From assembly GCA_963708855.1 (NCBI GenBank), contig CAVPUM010000009.1, positions 62,001-126,000 of the forward strand: DNA of 64,000 nt, written 5' to 3'. Positions 22,621 to 30,355 of this stretch are shown piece by piece; position 1 is the stretch's first letter; the number at the start of each line of letters is the position of its first letter. A program made the position numbers and the translations under genes. The notes beneath the pieces were generated by a model. The model worked only from the letters and a program-made list of their open reading frames with translations, ran no database searches and was not told the DNA's origin. Source of the stretch: CAIWHR01 sp963708855. Lineage in GTDB: Bacteria > Pseudomonadota > Gammaproteobacteria > Burkholderiales > Casimicrobiaceae.

Positions 22621-22878
22621 TCAAGCCGCGCGCCTTTGAACGCTGGGCGCGGAGGCCCGCGAATCGTTCGCCTCGAGCTGTCCACAATCCGCACGGTAGC
22701 GCGGGCCACTGCCGATCGCGGTCGGCGCGGCAACCGGAAGTCCCGGAGTGTCGCCTGCGGACTTCGCAAAGCGGCGCTTCGCGCTGCGAGCGAGCAGCGC
22801 GCCGGCGATGACCAGCGCGCAGCAAGTCACCAGGACGATCAACCCGCGAATGAACAATCCAGTGTGGACCACGTCCAT
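22621..22878 (-). CDS. small single-span membrane protein at the head of the kdp transcript
   Basis: The 85-codon frame starts at ATG 22878 behind a strong AAAGGAGATCC ribosome site. The N-terminus is a clear membrane segment (GLFIRGLIVLVTCCALVIAG, about residues 7-26) followed by a basic stretch ARSAKRRFAKSAG. The C-terminal 40 residues look unconstrained, so the true end may differ or be altered by an indel. It is the first ORF after the putative KdpE operator. I do not recognise a family. Between its stop and the next micro-ORF lie 106 bases with nothing evident. Confidence 0.5.
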   Translation of the reverse strand: MDVVHTGLFIRGLIVLVTCCALVIAGALLARSAKRRFAKSAGDTPGLPVAAPTAIGSGPRYRADCGQLEANDSRASAPSVQRRAA

Positions 22879-22956
22879 GATGGATCTCCTTTCAGTTCAA
22901 CCATGGAGGCAATGTAGCGGGCGCCAAGTAAAGAGGGCGTTCAAATACGTCGGCGC

Positions 22957-22975
22957 TGCATAAAGATTGCGTAAA
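22957..22975 (-). promoter_or_regulatory. putative KdpE operator in the kdp/ptsN-like divergent spacer
   Basis: Read on the minus strand, TTTACGCA and TTTATGCA form a direct repeat with an 11-bp period, the arrangement used by OmpR-family regulators and similar to T-rich KdpE sites. It lies 79 bases upstream of the first kdp-side ORF, with a possible -10 (TACATT, 22916-22911) between. The rest of the 322-base spacer 22879-23200 shows no gene; it also carries the upstream region of the EIIA-like gene. Confidence 0.55.
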
Positions 22976-23200
22976 AAGGTACGGAACAGCGGATTGCGTC
23001 AATTCCGACCGCATTGGTACGGAAGTGGTGCAAGCGAGCGACCGCTCTCGCCGCCGTCGAGGTGGACATTTCGTGGAGAGGGCGGAACCCGGACGCGTCT
23101 TTACAGTTTCTCTACGGGTGACGCATCGATCCTGACAGGACGTTTATGCGGGGAAAACTATGCTTCTCGCATCAGTCGGCAGACCTTCAGGGAGTTGACG

Positions 23201-23758
23201 ATGCTAAGTCCTGTTTCCCATTCGATGGCTGTTACGCCAGGGTCCCGCGGCCGCGCGAGCGGGACCGCGTCGCGCAACGTCGTTGCCGCGATTCTGAGCC
23301 GTAGCGACATTCTGCTCGACCTGGACGTGCCGACCAAAGGGCGCGCGCTGGAGAACATTTCCCGATTCATTGCGGCGCGGCACGGATTGGTCGGCGACGA
23401 GGTGTACGCTAGTCTCTTCGAACGAGAAGATGTCGGGTCCACCGCGCTTGGTCAGGGATTCGCCATCCCGCATGCGCGCGTGCCGGGATTGTCGCAGCCG
23501 ATCGCCGCATTCGTGCGCACGGAAATTCCGATCGCGTTCGATGCGCCGGACGGCAAGCCGGTGAGCGACATGCTGGTCATTCTGGTGCCGCACCAGGCCA
23601 CGGAGGCGCACCTGTCGCTCCTCGCCGGTGCTGCGGCGATGTTCTGCGACGTGCCGTTTCGCGAGCGTCTGCGCGCTTGCGCCGATGCGGGCGCGGTCCA
23701 TGCGGCCTTCGCGCAATGGGTCGGCGAAAGGCAATTGGGAGTCACGGCAGGGGCGTGA
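23201..23758 (+). CDS. EIIA-Ntr-like PTS phosphocarrier (PtsN family) next to kdp
   Basis: PTS EIIA type-2 domain protein. The ATG at 23201 follows GGAG ten bases upstream. The domain begins near residue 30 (VVAAILSRSDILLDLDVPTK). The phospho-accepting His is in GQGFAIPHARVPGL (about residue 94), and the C-terminal half reads MLVILVPHQATEAHLSLLAG. At 185 residues it is longer than usual EIIA-Ntr because of an N-terminal Ser/Arg-rich extension. In E. coli unphosphorylated EIIA-Ntr binds KdpD and stimulates kdp, so its divergent position here suggests a dedicated input to KdpD. The usual ptsN neighbours (rpoN, hpf, rapZ) are absent. Confidence 0.85.
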   Translation: MLSPVSHSMAVTPGSRGRASGTASRNVVAAILSRSDILLDLDVPTKGRALENISRFIAARHGLVGDEVYASLFEREDVGSTALGQGFAIPHARVPGLSQPIAAFVRTEIPIAFDAPDGKPVSDMLVILVPHQATEAHLSLLAGAAAMFCDVPFRERLRACADAGAVHAAFAQWVGERQLGVTAGA

Positions 23759-23833
23759 AATCAGCACTACGCGGGTCGGTCGCCGCAGGATGCGAACGCG
23801 GGCCGGCGCACCGGGTGTCCCGGCAGAGCGGAT

Positions 23834-24760
23834 CTAGCGCCCGGGCGCCCGTACCGCCTGGCTTTCGCTGACGAGCCGCTGCAGCAGAGCGACGCGGTAG
23901 GGAGCCACCTTCCGCGCCACGACCGCCTGCCACACGGCGCAACCGGGCTCGCGATCGTGCCGGCAGTCGCGGAACCGGCATTGCCCCAGCAGCGGACGGA
24001 TTTCGACGAACGCATCCGCGATCGTTTCGGGTGCGACGTGCCCGAGGCCGAATACCTTGAGTCCCGGCGAATCGACGACCCAGCCGCCTCCTTCGCTGGC
24101 GGGCAACGGATACAGCGTCGACTGCGAGGTCGTGTGGCGGCCTGTGGACAGGGCCTCCGAGACCTCCGCCGTCTTCGCCTGCGCGTGCGGCGCGATGGCG
24201 TTGAGGATCGTCGACTTGCCCATCCCGGACTGGCCGATGAGTACGGTGCGATGTCCGCGCAGAAAAGAGAGGAGCGGCGCGATGTCGCGTTTCGCGGACA
24301 TGGGCACGACCGCATAGCCGAGCGCCGCAAACGGTTGCATGCGCGCGAGGAGGGCGGCGAAATCGGGCAGGTCCGACTTGTTGGCGGCGAGCACGAAGCG
24401 ACAGCCCTGGGTCTCGGCGCCGATGATCCAGCGGTTGACCAGCTCCTCGTCGACGCCGAGGTCCGGCGCGACGACGCCGATGACCTGCGTCACGTTGGCC
24501 GCGATCAGTTTTTCCTTGAACGTGTCGGAGCGATGGAAGAGCGTGGCGCGCGGCTCCACGGTTTCGATCGACCCGCCGCCCGCCATGCGCGCGACCCGGA
24601 CGCGGTCGCCGCAGGCCAGTGTGGTATTGCGGCCCTTCAGCAGGCACTCGAGCGAGGCTCCGCTGTCCAGGAGCACGGCATAGTGCCGGCGGCGGCTGGC
24701 GGTGACGAGACCGCCTTCCAGCTCCCCGGTGCCGGACACAACCGGCGACGCGGCATGCAT
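23834..24760 (-). CDS. rsgA: RsgA, ribosome-assembly GTPase
   Basis: Circularly permuted GTPase that helps mature the 30S subunit. The N-terminal OB domain contains VLLDSGASLECLLKGRN. The permuted GTPase motifs run G4 AANKSDLP, G5 MSAKRDI, G1 GQSGMGKSTILN and G3 DSPGLKVF. The C-terminal zinc site is formed by GQCRFRDCRHDREPGC. The ATG at 24760 gives 308 residues. It overlaps the pterin dehydratase stop by one base (TGATG). Confidence 0.96.
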   Translation of the reverse strand: MHAASPVVSGTGELEGGLVTASRRRHYAVLLDSGASLECLLKGRNTTLACGDRVRVARMAGGGSIETVEPRATLFHRSDTFKEKLIAANVTQVIGVVAPDLGVDEELVNRWIIGAETQGCRFVLAANKSDLPDFAALLARMQPFAALGYAVVPMSAKRDIAPLLSFLRGHRTVLIGQSGMGKSTILNAIAPHAQAKTAEVSEALSTGRHTTSQSTLYPLPASEGGGWVVDSPGLKVFGLGHVAPETIADAFVEIRPLLGQCRFRDCRHDREPGCAVWQAVVARKVAPYRVALLQRLVSESQAVRAPGR

Positions 24761-25113
24761 CACGTCGCCAATGCCTCGACCTTGGCCGCGCAGATGCAGT
24801 CGTTCAGCGTCACGCCTCCGGCGCTGTGTGTCGACCACGCGACGGTGCAGCGGTCGTAGTGCACGGCCAAGTCCGGATGATGGTCCTCGGCATGGGCGAC
24901 GGAGGCGACCGCGTTGACGAATGCAATCGTCCGGTGAAAATCCGCGAAGCGAAAGGTCTTCTCGATCCGGTCCCCGGCGTGCGTCCATCCGGGCAGGCAC
25001 GCGAGCCGGTCGCGCAAGGCGTCAGCGGCGAGTTGCGGCGCGCCGGGGCGGCATTGCAGTGCGGCGAGCGCGCGCAACGCGTCGTTCGGACCTCCTGCGA
25101 GGGCGCCGGTCAT
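24760..25113 (-). CDS. 4a-hydroxytetrahydrobiopterin dehydratase (pterin-4-alpha-carbinolamine dehydratase)
   Basis: Recycles the pterin carbinolamine. The signature HAEDHHPDLAVHYDRCTVAW carries the paired catalytic histidines, and GGVTLNDCICAAKVE closes the fold. Length 117 residues. Overlapping ATGA with the cytochrome gene before it and TGATG with rsgA after it make a tightly coupled set. No phenylalanine hydroxylase is nearby, so a general pterin or molybdopterin-repair role is possible. Confidence 0.93.
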   Translation of the reverse strand: MTGALAGGPNDALRALAALQCRPGAPQLAADALRDRLACLPGWTHAGDRIEKTFRFADFHRTIAFVNAVASVAHAEDHHPDLAVHYDRCTVAWSTHSAGGVTLNDCICAAKVEALAT

Positions 25114-25460
25114 TGCTTGAACTTGTAGAATTCCAGATTGAGATAGGCGGCGATATGTTCCTCCTCCTCGGGAAAATAGCCCTTGCCGAGGTTCACGTTG
25201 CACCCCTGCACCTGGGCCAGCAGCTGCGCGGGCGTCGCGACCCGCCGCTCCGACCGCCGGTACATCTGGTCGGGATCGCCGGCGAAGCGCTGGGCGTGAC
25301 ACCCGATGCAATCCCGGTCGACCATCGTCTTTCCGGTTTTGGCATCACCGGCGCGAAAGGGCGCCGGCTGTGTTTGTGCCGACGCAGCGCCGAATCCGGT
25401 GGCGAGCGCAAGTGCGACGACGATGGGGGCGGCGCGTGGCATTCCGGGTCTCCTGTTCAT
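25110..25460 (-). CDS. periplasmic c-type cytochrome
   Basis: Small monohaem cytochrome with a Sec signal peptide (PIVVALALATGFGAASAQ) and one haem site CIGCH about 30 residues after cleavage. The C-terminal half contains QGCNVNLGKGYFPEEEEHIA, with no obvious distal Met after the haem, so the sixth ligand is unclear. The ATG at 25460 gives 116 residues; an ATG at 25442 would also retain the signal. Stop overlaps the next start by ATGA. Confidence 0.85.
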   Translation of the reverse strand: MNRRPGMPRAAPIVVALALATGFGAASAQTQPAPFRAGDAKTGKTMVDRDCIGCHAQRFAGDPDQMYRRSERRVATPAQLLAQVQGCNVNLGKGYFPEEEEHIAAYLNLEFYKFKQ

Positions 25461-25470
25461 GGGTTGGCGG

Positions 25471-26721
25471 TCAAGCGGCCTCGAGCCGCGCGATGCGCAC
25501 GGCCGCGGGCGGATGCGAGTCGTGGAACGCCGAATACAACGGGTCCGGAGTGAGCGTCGCGGCATTGTCCTCGTACAGCTTCACGAGTGCGCGGACGAGC
25601 GACGGCGCCGACGCATGCTCCGCCGCGAAAAGATCGGCCTCGAACTCGTGCCGGCGCGAGTACAGCGACGCGAGCGGCGCCAGCACGAAAGTGAAAACCG
25701 GCAGCGCCAGGACGAACAGCAGCAGCGCGACGCCCGGACGATCCGGCGCCGGCGGCACGCCGAGCCCTTCGTAGAACCAGCGCGATGCGGCGAGCCAGGC
25801 GAGCAGCGCCAGGAACGCCAGCGAGAAGGCGGCCATCCAGAGCATTCGCTTCAGCACGTGCTTCAGCTTGAAGTGGCCGAGCTCGTGCGCGAGCACGGCC
25901 TCGATCTCGTCCGGCGTCAGGCGCTCGAGCAGCGTGTCGAAGAACACGATGCGCTTCGCCCGCCCGAAGCCCGTGAAGAAGGCGTTGCCGTGGCTCGAGC
26001 GGCGCGATCCGTCCATGACGTACAGACCGCGGTTGGCGAAGCCGCAGCGCGCGAGCAGCGCCTCGATCGTGTCGCGTGCGGCACCCGCCGGCATCGGCGA
26101 GAATCTGTTGAACAGCGGCGCGATCACGGTGGGGTAGAGCGCCAGCAGCAGGAACTGAAACGCGATCCACGCGGCCCAGGCCCAGATCCACCACAGCGGG
26201 CCGGCCGCGCGCATCAGCCACAGTACCAGTGCCGCCAGCGGCAGGCCCAGCACGGCGCCGATCAGGATGCCCTTCAGCAGGTCGGTCGCCCAGAGCGTGC
26301 GCGTGGTCCGGTTGAAGCCGAACCTGACCTCGATGCCGAACGTCTGCGCATACGAGAACGGCAGGCCGACGATGCCCGAGATCACGGCGACCACGACGAT
26401 CAGGATGAGATCGCGAACCATCCCGCCGAACGGCAGGACATCGGTCCAGGCGACCAGCGCCGCGAGGCCGCCGCCCAGCGTGAGTGCGACGAGCACCACG
26501 GTTTCCGCGAGCGTTTCGGCAACGCCCAGGCGGGTTCGCGCTACGGTGTAATCCGCGGCCTTGCGGTGCGCCGGCAACCCGATGCGCTCGGCGAAGGCGG
26601 GCGGCACCGCATCGCGGCGTGCCGCGACATGCCCGACGTGACGATAGGCGAGCCACCCCCGCAACGCGAGCGAGACGGCCAGCGCGCCGACGAACAGGAT
26701 CGCAAAGGCGCTAGCGGTCAC
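25471..26721 (-). CDS. M48-family membrane metallopeptidase (Ste24/CAAX protease-like)
   Basis: Integral-membrane zinc protease with the catalytic HELGH in EIEAVLAHELGHFKLKH (about residue 280) and the third ligand region HEFEADLFAAEHA. The N-terminal M48 domain and several hydrophobic spans match bacterial Ste24 homologues. GTG start at 26721; 416 residues, intact. It lies ten bases before the cytochrome gene. A membrane-protein quality-control role is inferred from the family. Confidence 0.93.
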   Translation of the reverse strand: MTASAFAILFVGALAVSLALRGWLAYRHVGHVAARRDAVPPAFAERIGLPAHRKAADYTVARTRLGVAETLAETVVLVALTLGGGLAALVAWTDVLPFGGMVRDLILIVVVAVISGIVGLPFSYAQTFGIEVRFGFNRTTRTLWATDLLKGILIGAVLGLPLAALVLWLMRAAGPLWWIWAWAAWIAFQFLLLALYPTVIAPLFNRFSPMPAGAARDTIEALLARCGFANRGLYVMDGSRRSSHGNAFFTGFGRAKRIVFFDTLLERLTPDEIEAVLAHELGHFKLKHVLKRMLWMAAFSLAFLALLAWLAASRWFYEGLGVPPAPDRPGVALLLFVLALPVFTFVLAPLASLYSRRHEFEADLFAAEHASAPSLVRALVKLYEDNAATLTPDPLYSAFHDSHPPAAVRIARLEAA

Positions 26722-26790
26722 GCTCTGCCGGCAGCGCCGGGGTATTCCGGAGTGTGCGAGAATGCATGACCCATTTTACGCGAATTCGCA

Positions 26791-27336
26791 ATGCCCCAAG
26801 ACGCAAGCCGCCTCATCTGGATCGACATGGAAATGACCGGTCTCAAACCCGACAGCGACCGCATCATCGAGGTCGCGCTGGTCGTGACCGACAGCGATCT
26901 CAACACGGTCGCCGAAGCGCCGGTGTGGGTCGTGCGTCAAGGCGACGCCGTCCTCGCCGGCATGGATGCGTGGAACCAGGGGACGCACGCGCGCTCGGGT
27001 CTCATCGCCAAGGTGAAGGCGGCGGCGCGGGACGAGGCTGCGGTCGAGGGGGAAGCCCTTGCATTCCTGCGCGAGCACGTTCCGGCCAAGGCGTCGCCGA
27101 TGTGTGGCAACTCGATCTGTCAGGACCGGCGTTTCCTCGCGCGCTGGATGCCCGCGCTCGAGGACCACTTTCATTATCGCAACCTGGACGTGTCGACGCT
27201 CAAGGAGCTCGCGCGCCGCTGGAAGCCCGACCTGATGAAAGGCGTTCCGAAGGAAGGCAAGCACGAGGCGCTGGCGGACGTCTACGAGTCGATCGCGGAG
27301 CTGAAGTACTATCGGCAGGAGTTCATTCGCGCCTAG
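26791..27336 (+). CDS. orn: oligoribonuclease
   Basis: DEDDh 3'-5' exonuclease that degrades 2-5 nt RNAs and pGpG from c-di-GMP turnover. Motifs: LIWIDMEMTGL (Exo I, about residues 8-18), SPMCGNSICQDRRFL (Exo II) and KEGKHEALADVYESI (Exo III with the catalytic His and Asp). 181 residues, intact, divergent from the M48 gene. Confidence 0.98.
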   Translation: MPQDASRLIWIDMEMTGLKPDSDRIIEVALVVTDSDLNTVAEAPVWVVRQGDAVLAGMDAWNQGTHARSGLIAKVKAAARDEAAVEGEALAFLREHVPAKASPMCGNSICQDRRFLARWMPALEDHFHYRNLDVSTLKELARRWKPDLMKGVPKEGKHEALADVYESIAELKYYRQEFIRA

Positions 27337-27342
27337 GACGCG

Positions 27343-27421
27343 CGGTGCCCGCCCGGCCGCCCGAAGGGCACCGCCTGCCCCCGCGGGGGGCAGCGAACGC
27401 AGTGAGCGTGGGGGACGTTCA
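27343..27421. repeat. dispersed palindromic repeat family B, copy 1
   Basis: Two hairpins in a row fill the gap between orn and the O-methyltransferase. The first has arms CGGTGCCC and GGGCACCG around a GC-rich loop; the second is the near-palindrome TGCCCCCGCGGGGGGCA. The tail CAGCGAACGCAGTGAGCGTG follows, ending at the stop codon of the minus-strand gene. It probably acts as a transcription terminator or REP-like element. Confidence 0.75.
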
Positions 27422-28081
27422 TCAAAGTTTCCGTGCGAGCAGCACGCCGTCGCCGATGCTGAGCAGGCAGGGGTCGACGCGGACATCGTCGCGGACCTTG
27501 GCCGTGATCGCCCGCAATGCCATCGTGTCGGGCTTCTGGTCGGAGGGATCGGCGACCGTGCCGCTCCACAGCACGTTGTCGATGGCGATCAGCCCTCCCG
27601 GCCGCAGCAGCGCGAGGCAGGCCTCGTAATAAGCGTCATACGCGGTCTTGTCGGCATCGATGAAAGCGAAATCGAACGCGCCGGCGCCATCCCTCTGCAA
27701 CAATTCCGCGAGCGTCTCCTGCGCCGGCCGCAGGTGCAGCTCGATCCTGTCGGCGACGCCGGCCTCCGCCCAGTATCGGCGCGCGATCGCGGTCCACTCC
27801 TCGCTCACGTCGCAGCACACGAGGCGTCCATCGGCGGGGAGAGCGCTCGCGACCGCCAGCGCACTGTAGCCGGTGAACGTCCCGACTTCGATCGCGTTCT
27901 TCGCGCCGATGAGACGAACCAGGAACGCTAGCAGCACGCCCTGATCCGCGCCGATCTGCATTCCGCCCATGGGGAGGAGCGACGTCTCCGCCCGCAACCG
28001 CTGCTGGAGCGGCGTTTCGCGTGCGACGACCATCCGCAGGTAATCGTCGACGGCTTCGGGGAGCAGCGAACGGTGCGCCAT
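27422..28081 (-). CDS. class I SAM-dependent O-methyltransferase (catechol/caffeoyl-CoA type)
   Basis: Methyltransferase of the O-MT type 3 family, acting on small phenolic or catechol substrates. The SAM-binding motif is AIEVGTFTGYSALAVASALP (about residues 62-81), followed by LVCCDVSEEW. The metal-site segment is FDFAFIDADKTAYDAYYEA and the late motif is GGLIAIDNVLWSG. 219 residues from the ATG at 28081. Substrate not predictable. Confidence 0.9.
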   Translation of the reverse strand: MAHRSLLPEAVDDYLRMVVARETPLQQRLRAETSLLPMGGMQIGADQGVLLAFLVRLIGAKNAIEVGTFTGYSALAVASALPADGRLVCCDVSEEWTAIARRYWAEAGVADRIELHLRPAQETLAELLQRDGAGAFDFAFIDADKTAYDAYYEACLALLRPGGLIAIDNVLWSGTVADPSDQKPDTMALRAITAKVRDDVRVDPCLLSIGDGVLLARKL

Positions 28082-28247
28082 GGGTCGTGCCTTTCCGGTC
28101 ATCGATGGCAGATCGAGCGGGGCTCGTCCCGTCGATCGCCCGGTGGGGTCGATCGCGCTCGCGGGATGCTCCGGGACCCCGATAACGGAGCAAAATGGAG
28201 TCCGCCGCAAGTGTACAGGACCGCCGCATCTTCCCTCCAACGCGACC

Positions 28248-29561
28248 ATGAATGCTCCCATGAACCCATCCGCACGCCAATGCGCACTGCTCGCCTCCGC
28301 CGGCCGCTACCTGGCCGGCGGCGGGCTCGGGCTTTTCATACTCCCGCCCGAGTTGAATCTCGTCATTGCGCGCGGCGAAGGCAGCCGTGTCTGGGACGTC
28401 GCGGGACGCGAGTACCTCGACTACCATCTGAGCTCGGGTCCCGCGCTCCTCGGTCATGCGCACCCGGCCATCACCGCCGCGGTCGCCGCGCAGCTGCCGA
28501 AGGGCACGACCTACTACTTCCTGAACGAGCCGGAGATCGTGCTGGCGCAGCGGTTGGTCGAGGCGATCCCCTGCGCGGACGTCGTCCATTACACCGGCTC
28601 CGGCACCGAGGCCACTTTCTACGCGCTGCGCATCGCGCGGGCGTACACGGGACGCAACAAGATCCTGAAGTTCGAAGGTGCATGGCACGGCATGCACGAC
28701 TACGGGCTGTGGGGAACGGTCCCGACCGTGGCGTCCGACTATCCGCATGCGAAGCCGGACTCCGTCGGCGTGCCGCCGCAGGCCGGCGAAACGGTGCTGG
28801 TCGCGCCGTTCAACGAAACCGTACAAGCCGTCGCGATGATCGAGCGCCATGCGCACGAGCTGGCTGCGGTGATCGTCGAGCCGCTGCAGCGGGTGCTGCT
28901 GCCCGAGCCCGGCTTCCTCGAGGCCGTGCGCGAGGTGACGCGCCGCCACGGCATCGTCCTCGTATTCGACGAAATCGTCACTGGTTTCCGCATCGCCTGG
29001 GGTGGCGCCCAGGAGCGCTACGGCGTTGTGCCCGACCTCGCGTGCTACGGCAAGGCGGTGAGCGGGGGATTTCCGATGGCGGCCATCGCCGGCAGCGGCG
29101 ATGTGATGGCGGTGCTCGACGCGCGGTCGCGCCCACGCGCCGACGTGGTCTGGGCGACCAACACGCTGAACGGCAATCCGGTGTGCGCCGCGGCGGGATG
29201 TGCGGCGCTCGAAGTGCTGTCCCAGCCCGGTGTCTATGATCGCCTGTCGCGCATCGGCGCGCGGCTGCGCCGGGGCCTGGTCGAGGCCGGCACACGGCAC
29301 GGTTTCGCGGTGCAGGCGCCGGGCGAGGATGCCGTGTTCGGCGTGCGTTTCACCGACCGGCGGCCGCTGCGCACCTGGATGGACCTGACCACCGCCGACA
29401 AGGACCTGGGCTACCGCTGGGCGCTGGAGCTCCTGAAGCGCGGCCTCGTCGTCAATCCGAACGAGAAATTCTACATCTCGATCGCGCACACGGACGCCGA
29501 TGTCGACCGCACGCTCGGGATCGTCGACGAGGCATTCGCCGCGCTCCGCGCCTCCGGCTGA
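28248..29561 (+). CDS. class III PLP aminotransferase, glutamate-1-semialdehyde-aminomutase-like
   Basis: Fold-type I PLP enzyme of the class III aminotransferase family. It has the cofactor loop YTGSGTEATFYALRIARAYT (about residues 122-141), the Asp of LVFDEIVTGFRIAWGG (about 245) and the Schiff-base Lys in LACYGKAVSGGFPMAA (about 270). Like HemL it carries the GSGTEA and GGNP-type regions, but it lacks the tight match expected of HemL, and such paralogues often act on other amino acids. 437 residues, intact. Confidence 0.85.
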   Translation: MNAPMNPSARQCALLASAGRYLAGGGLGLFILPPELNLVIARGEGSRVWDVAGREYLDYHLSSGPALLGHAHPAITAAVAAQLPKGTTYYFLNEPEIVLAQRLVEAIPCADVVHYTGSGTEATFYALRIARAYTGRNKILKFEGAWHGMHDYGLWGTVPTVASDYPHAKPDSVGVPPQAGETVLVAPFNETVQAVAMIERHAHELAAVIVEPLQRVLLPEPGFLEAVREVTRRHGIVLVFDEIVTGFRIAWGGAQERYGVVPDLACYGKAVSGGFPMAAIAGSGDVMAVLDARSRPRADVVWATNTLNGNPVCAAAGCAALEVLSQPGVYDRLSRIGARLRRGLVEAGTRHGFAVQAPGEDAVFGVRFTDRRPLRTWMDLTTADKDLGYRWALELLKRGLVVNPNEKFYISIAHTDADVDRTLGIVDEAFAALRASG

Positions 29562-29595
29562 CGGGTCGCGCGAGGCGGCGCCCCGATCTGCGACA

Positions 29596-30195
29596 ATGTC
29601 GCCCATGGCAGGTCTCGCATCCACGACCATCAGGTACTGCAGCGCCTGCGGCTCGGACCGCATCGACCTGCGCATTCCCGACGGCGACAACCTGCCGCGC
29701 TACGTCTGCGGCGCGTGCGCAGTGATCCATTACCAGAACCCGAAGGTCGTCGTCGGCTGCCTGCCCGAATGGGAGGACCAGGTGCTGCTGTGCCGGCGGG
29801 CGATCGAGCCGCGGCACGGGCTCTGGACGCTGCCTGCGGGCTTCCTCGAGAACGGCGAGACCGTCGCCGCGGGCGCGGTGCGCGAGACGCTGGAGGAAGC
29901 CCACGCGCGGGTGGAGGTAGGCGAGCTCTACACGATGATCAGCCTGCCCCAGATCAGCCAGATCTACATGATGTTCCGCGCGCGGCTCGTCGAACTCGAT
30001 TTCGGGCCGGGGCCGGAGAGCCTCGAAGTGCGCCTCTTCCGCGAAGACGAGATTCCGTGGGAGGAGATGGCTTTCCGCACGATCGGGCGCACGTTGCGCA
30101 ACTACTTTCTCGATCGCAAGCTGGGAGCGTTCCCGACGCGTGTCAGCGTGTTGGAACGAAAGGCGCCGCGGCCGGACCTCTCCGGCGCCGCCTGA
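29596..30195 (+). CDS. Nudix hydrolase with N-terminal zinc ribbon
   Basis: Hydrolyses a nucleoside-diphosphate-linked substrate, probably NADH- or ADP-ribose-like. A four-cysteine ribbon (YCSACGS ... YVCGAC) occupies residues 14-38. The Nudix box GFLENGETVAAGAVRETLEE fits G-x5-E-x7-R-E-x2-E-E. The ATG at 29596 gives 199 residues; the ATG at 29605 is an alternative. A hairpin terminator lies 69 bases downstream. Confidence 0.9.
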   Translation: MSPMAGLASTTIRYCSACGSDRIDLRIPDGDNLPRYVCGACAVIHYQNPKVVVGCLPEWEDQVLLCRRAIEPRHGLWTLPAGFLENGETVAAGAVRETLEEAHARVEVGELYTMISLPQISQIYMMFRARLVELDFGPGPESLEVRLFREDEIPWEEMAFRTIGRTLRNYFLDRKLGAFPTRVSVLERKAPRPDLSGAA

Positions 30196-30263
30196 AACGC
30201 AGGGTACGAACCGGGTTCCGACACCATACGCACGACTTGGCGAGCCCGTCGCGGAAAGTCTTC

Positions 30264-30288
30264 GCCGCCGCAACTTCCATGCGGCGGC
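30264..30288 (+). terminator. hairpin after the Nudix gene
   Basis: GCCGCCGCA and TGCGGCGGC pair perfectly over 9 bp around a 7-base loop, followed by a short T stretch. It separates the Nudix gene from the TRAP-TAXI pair. Confidence 0.55.
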
Positions 30289-30355
30289 TTTCGAGTAATA
30301 TTGGCAACGACCGGCACCGAGAAAGCAGGGCCGGGAAACTCAACTGGAGGTCACA

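Noticed and set aside
25306..26769. A 487-codon plus-strand open frame
   Set aside because: Antisense to the M48 protease and cytochrome genes; low-complexity Arg/Glu/Gln composition typical of shadow frames.
28248..29561. Naming the aminotransferase hemL
   Set aside because: It has the class III motifs but not enough HemL-specific features; the paralogue explanation is equally good.
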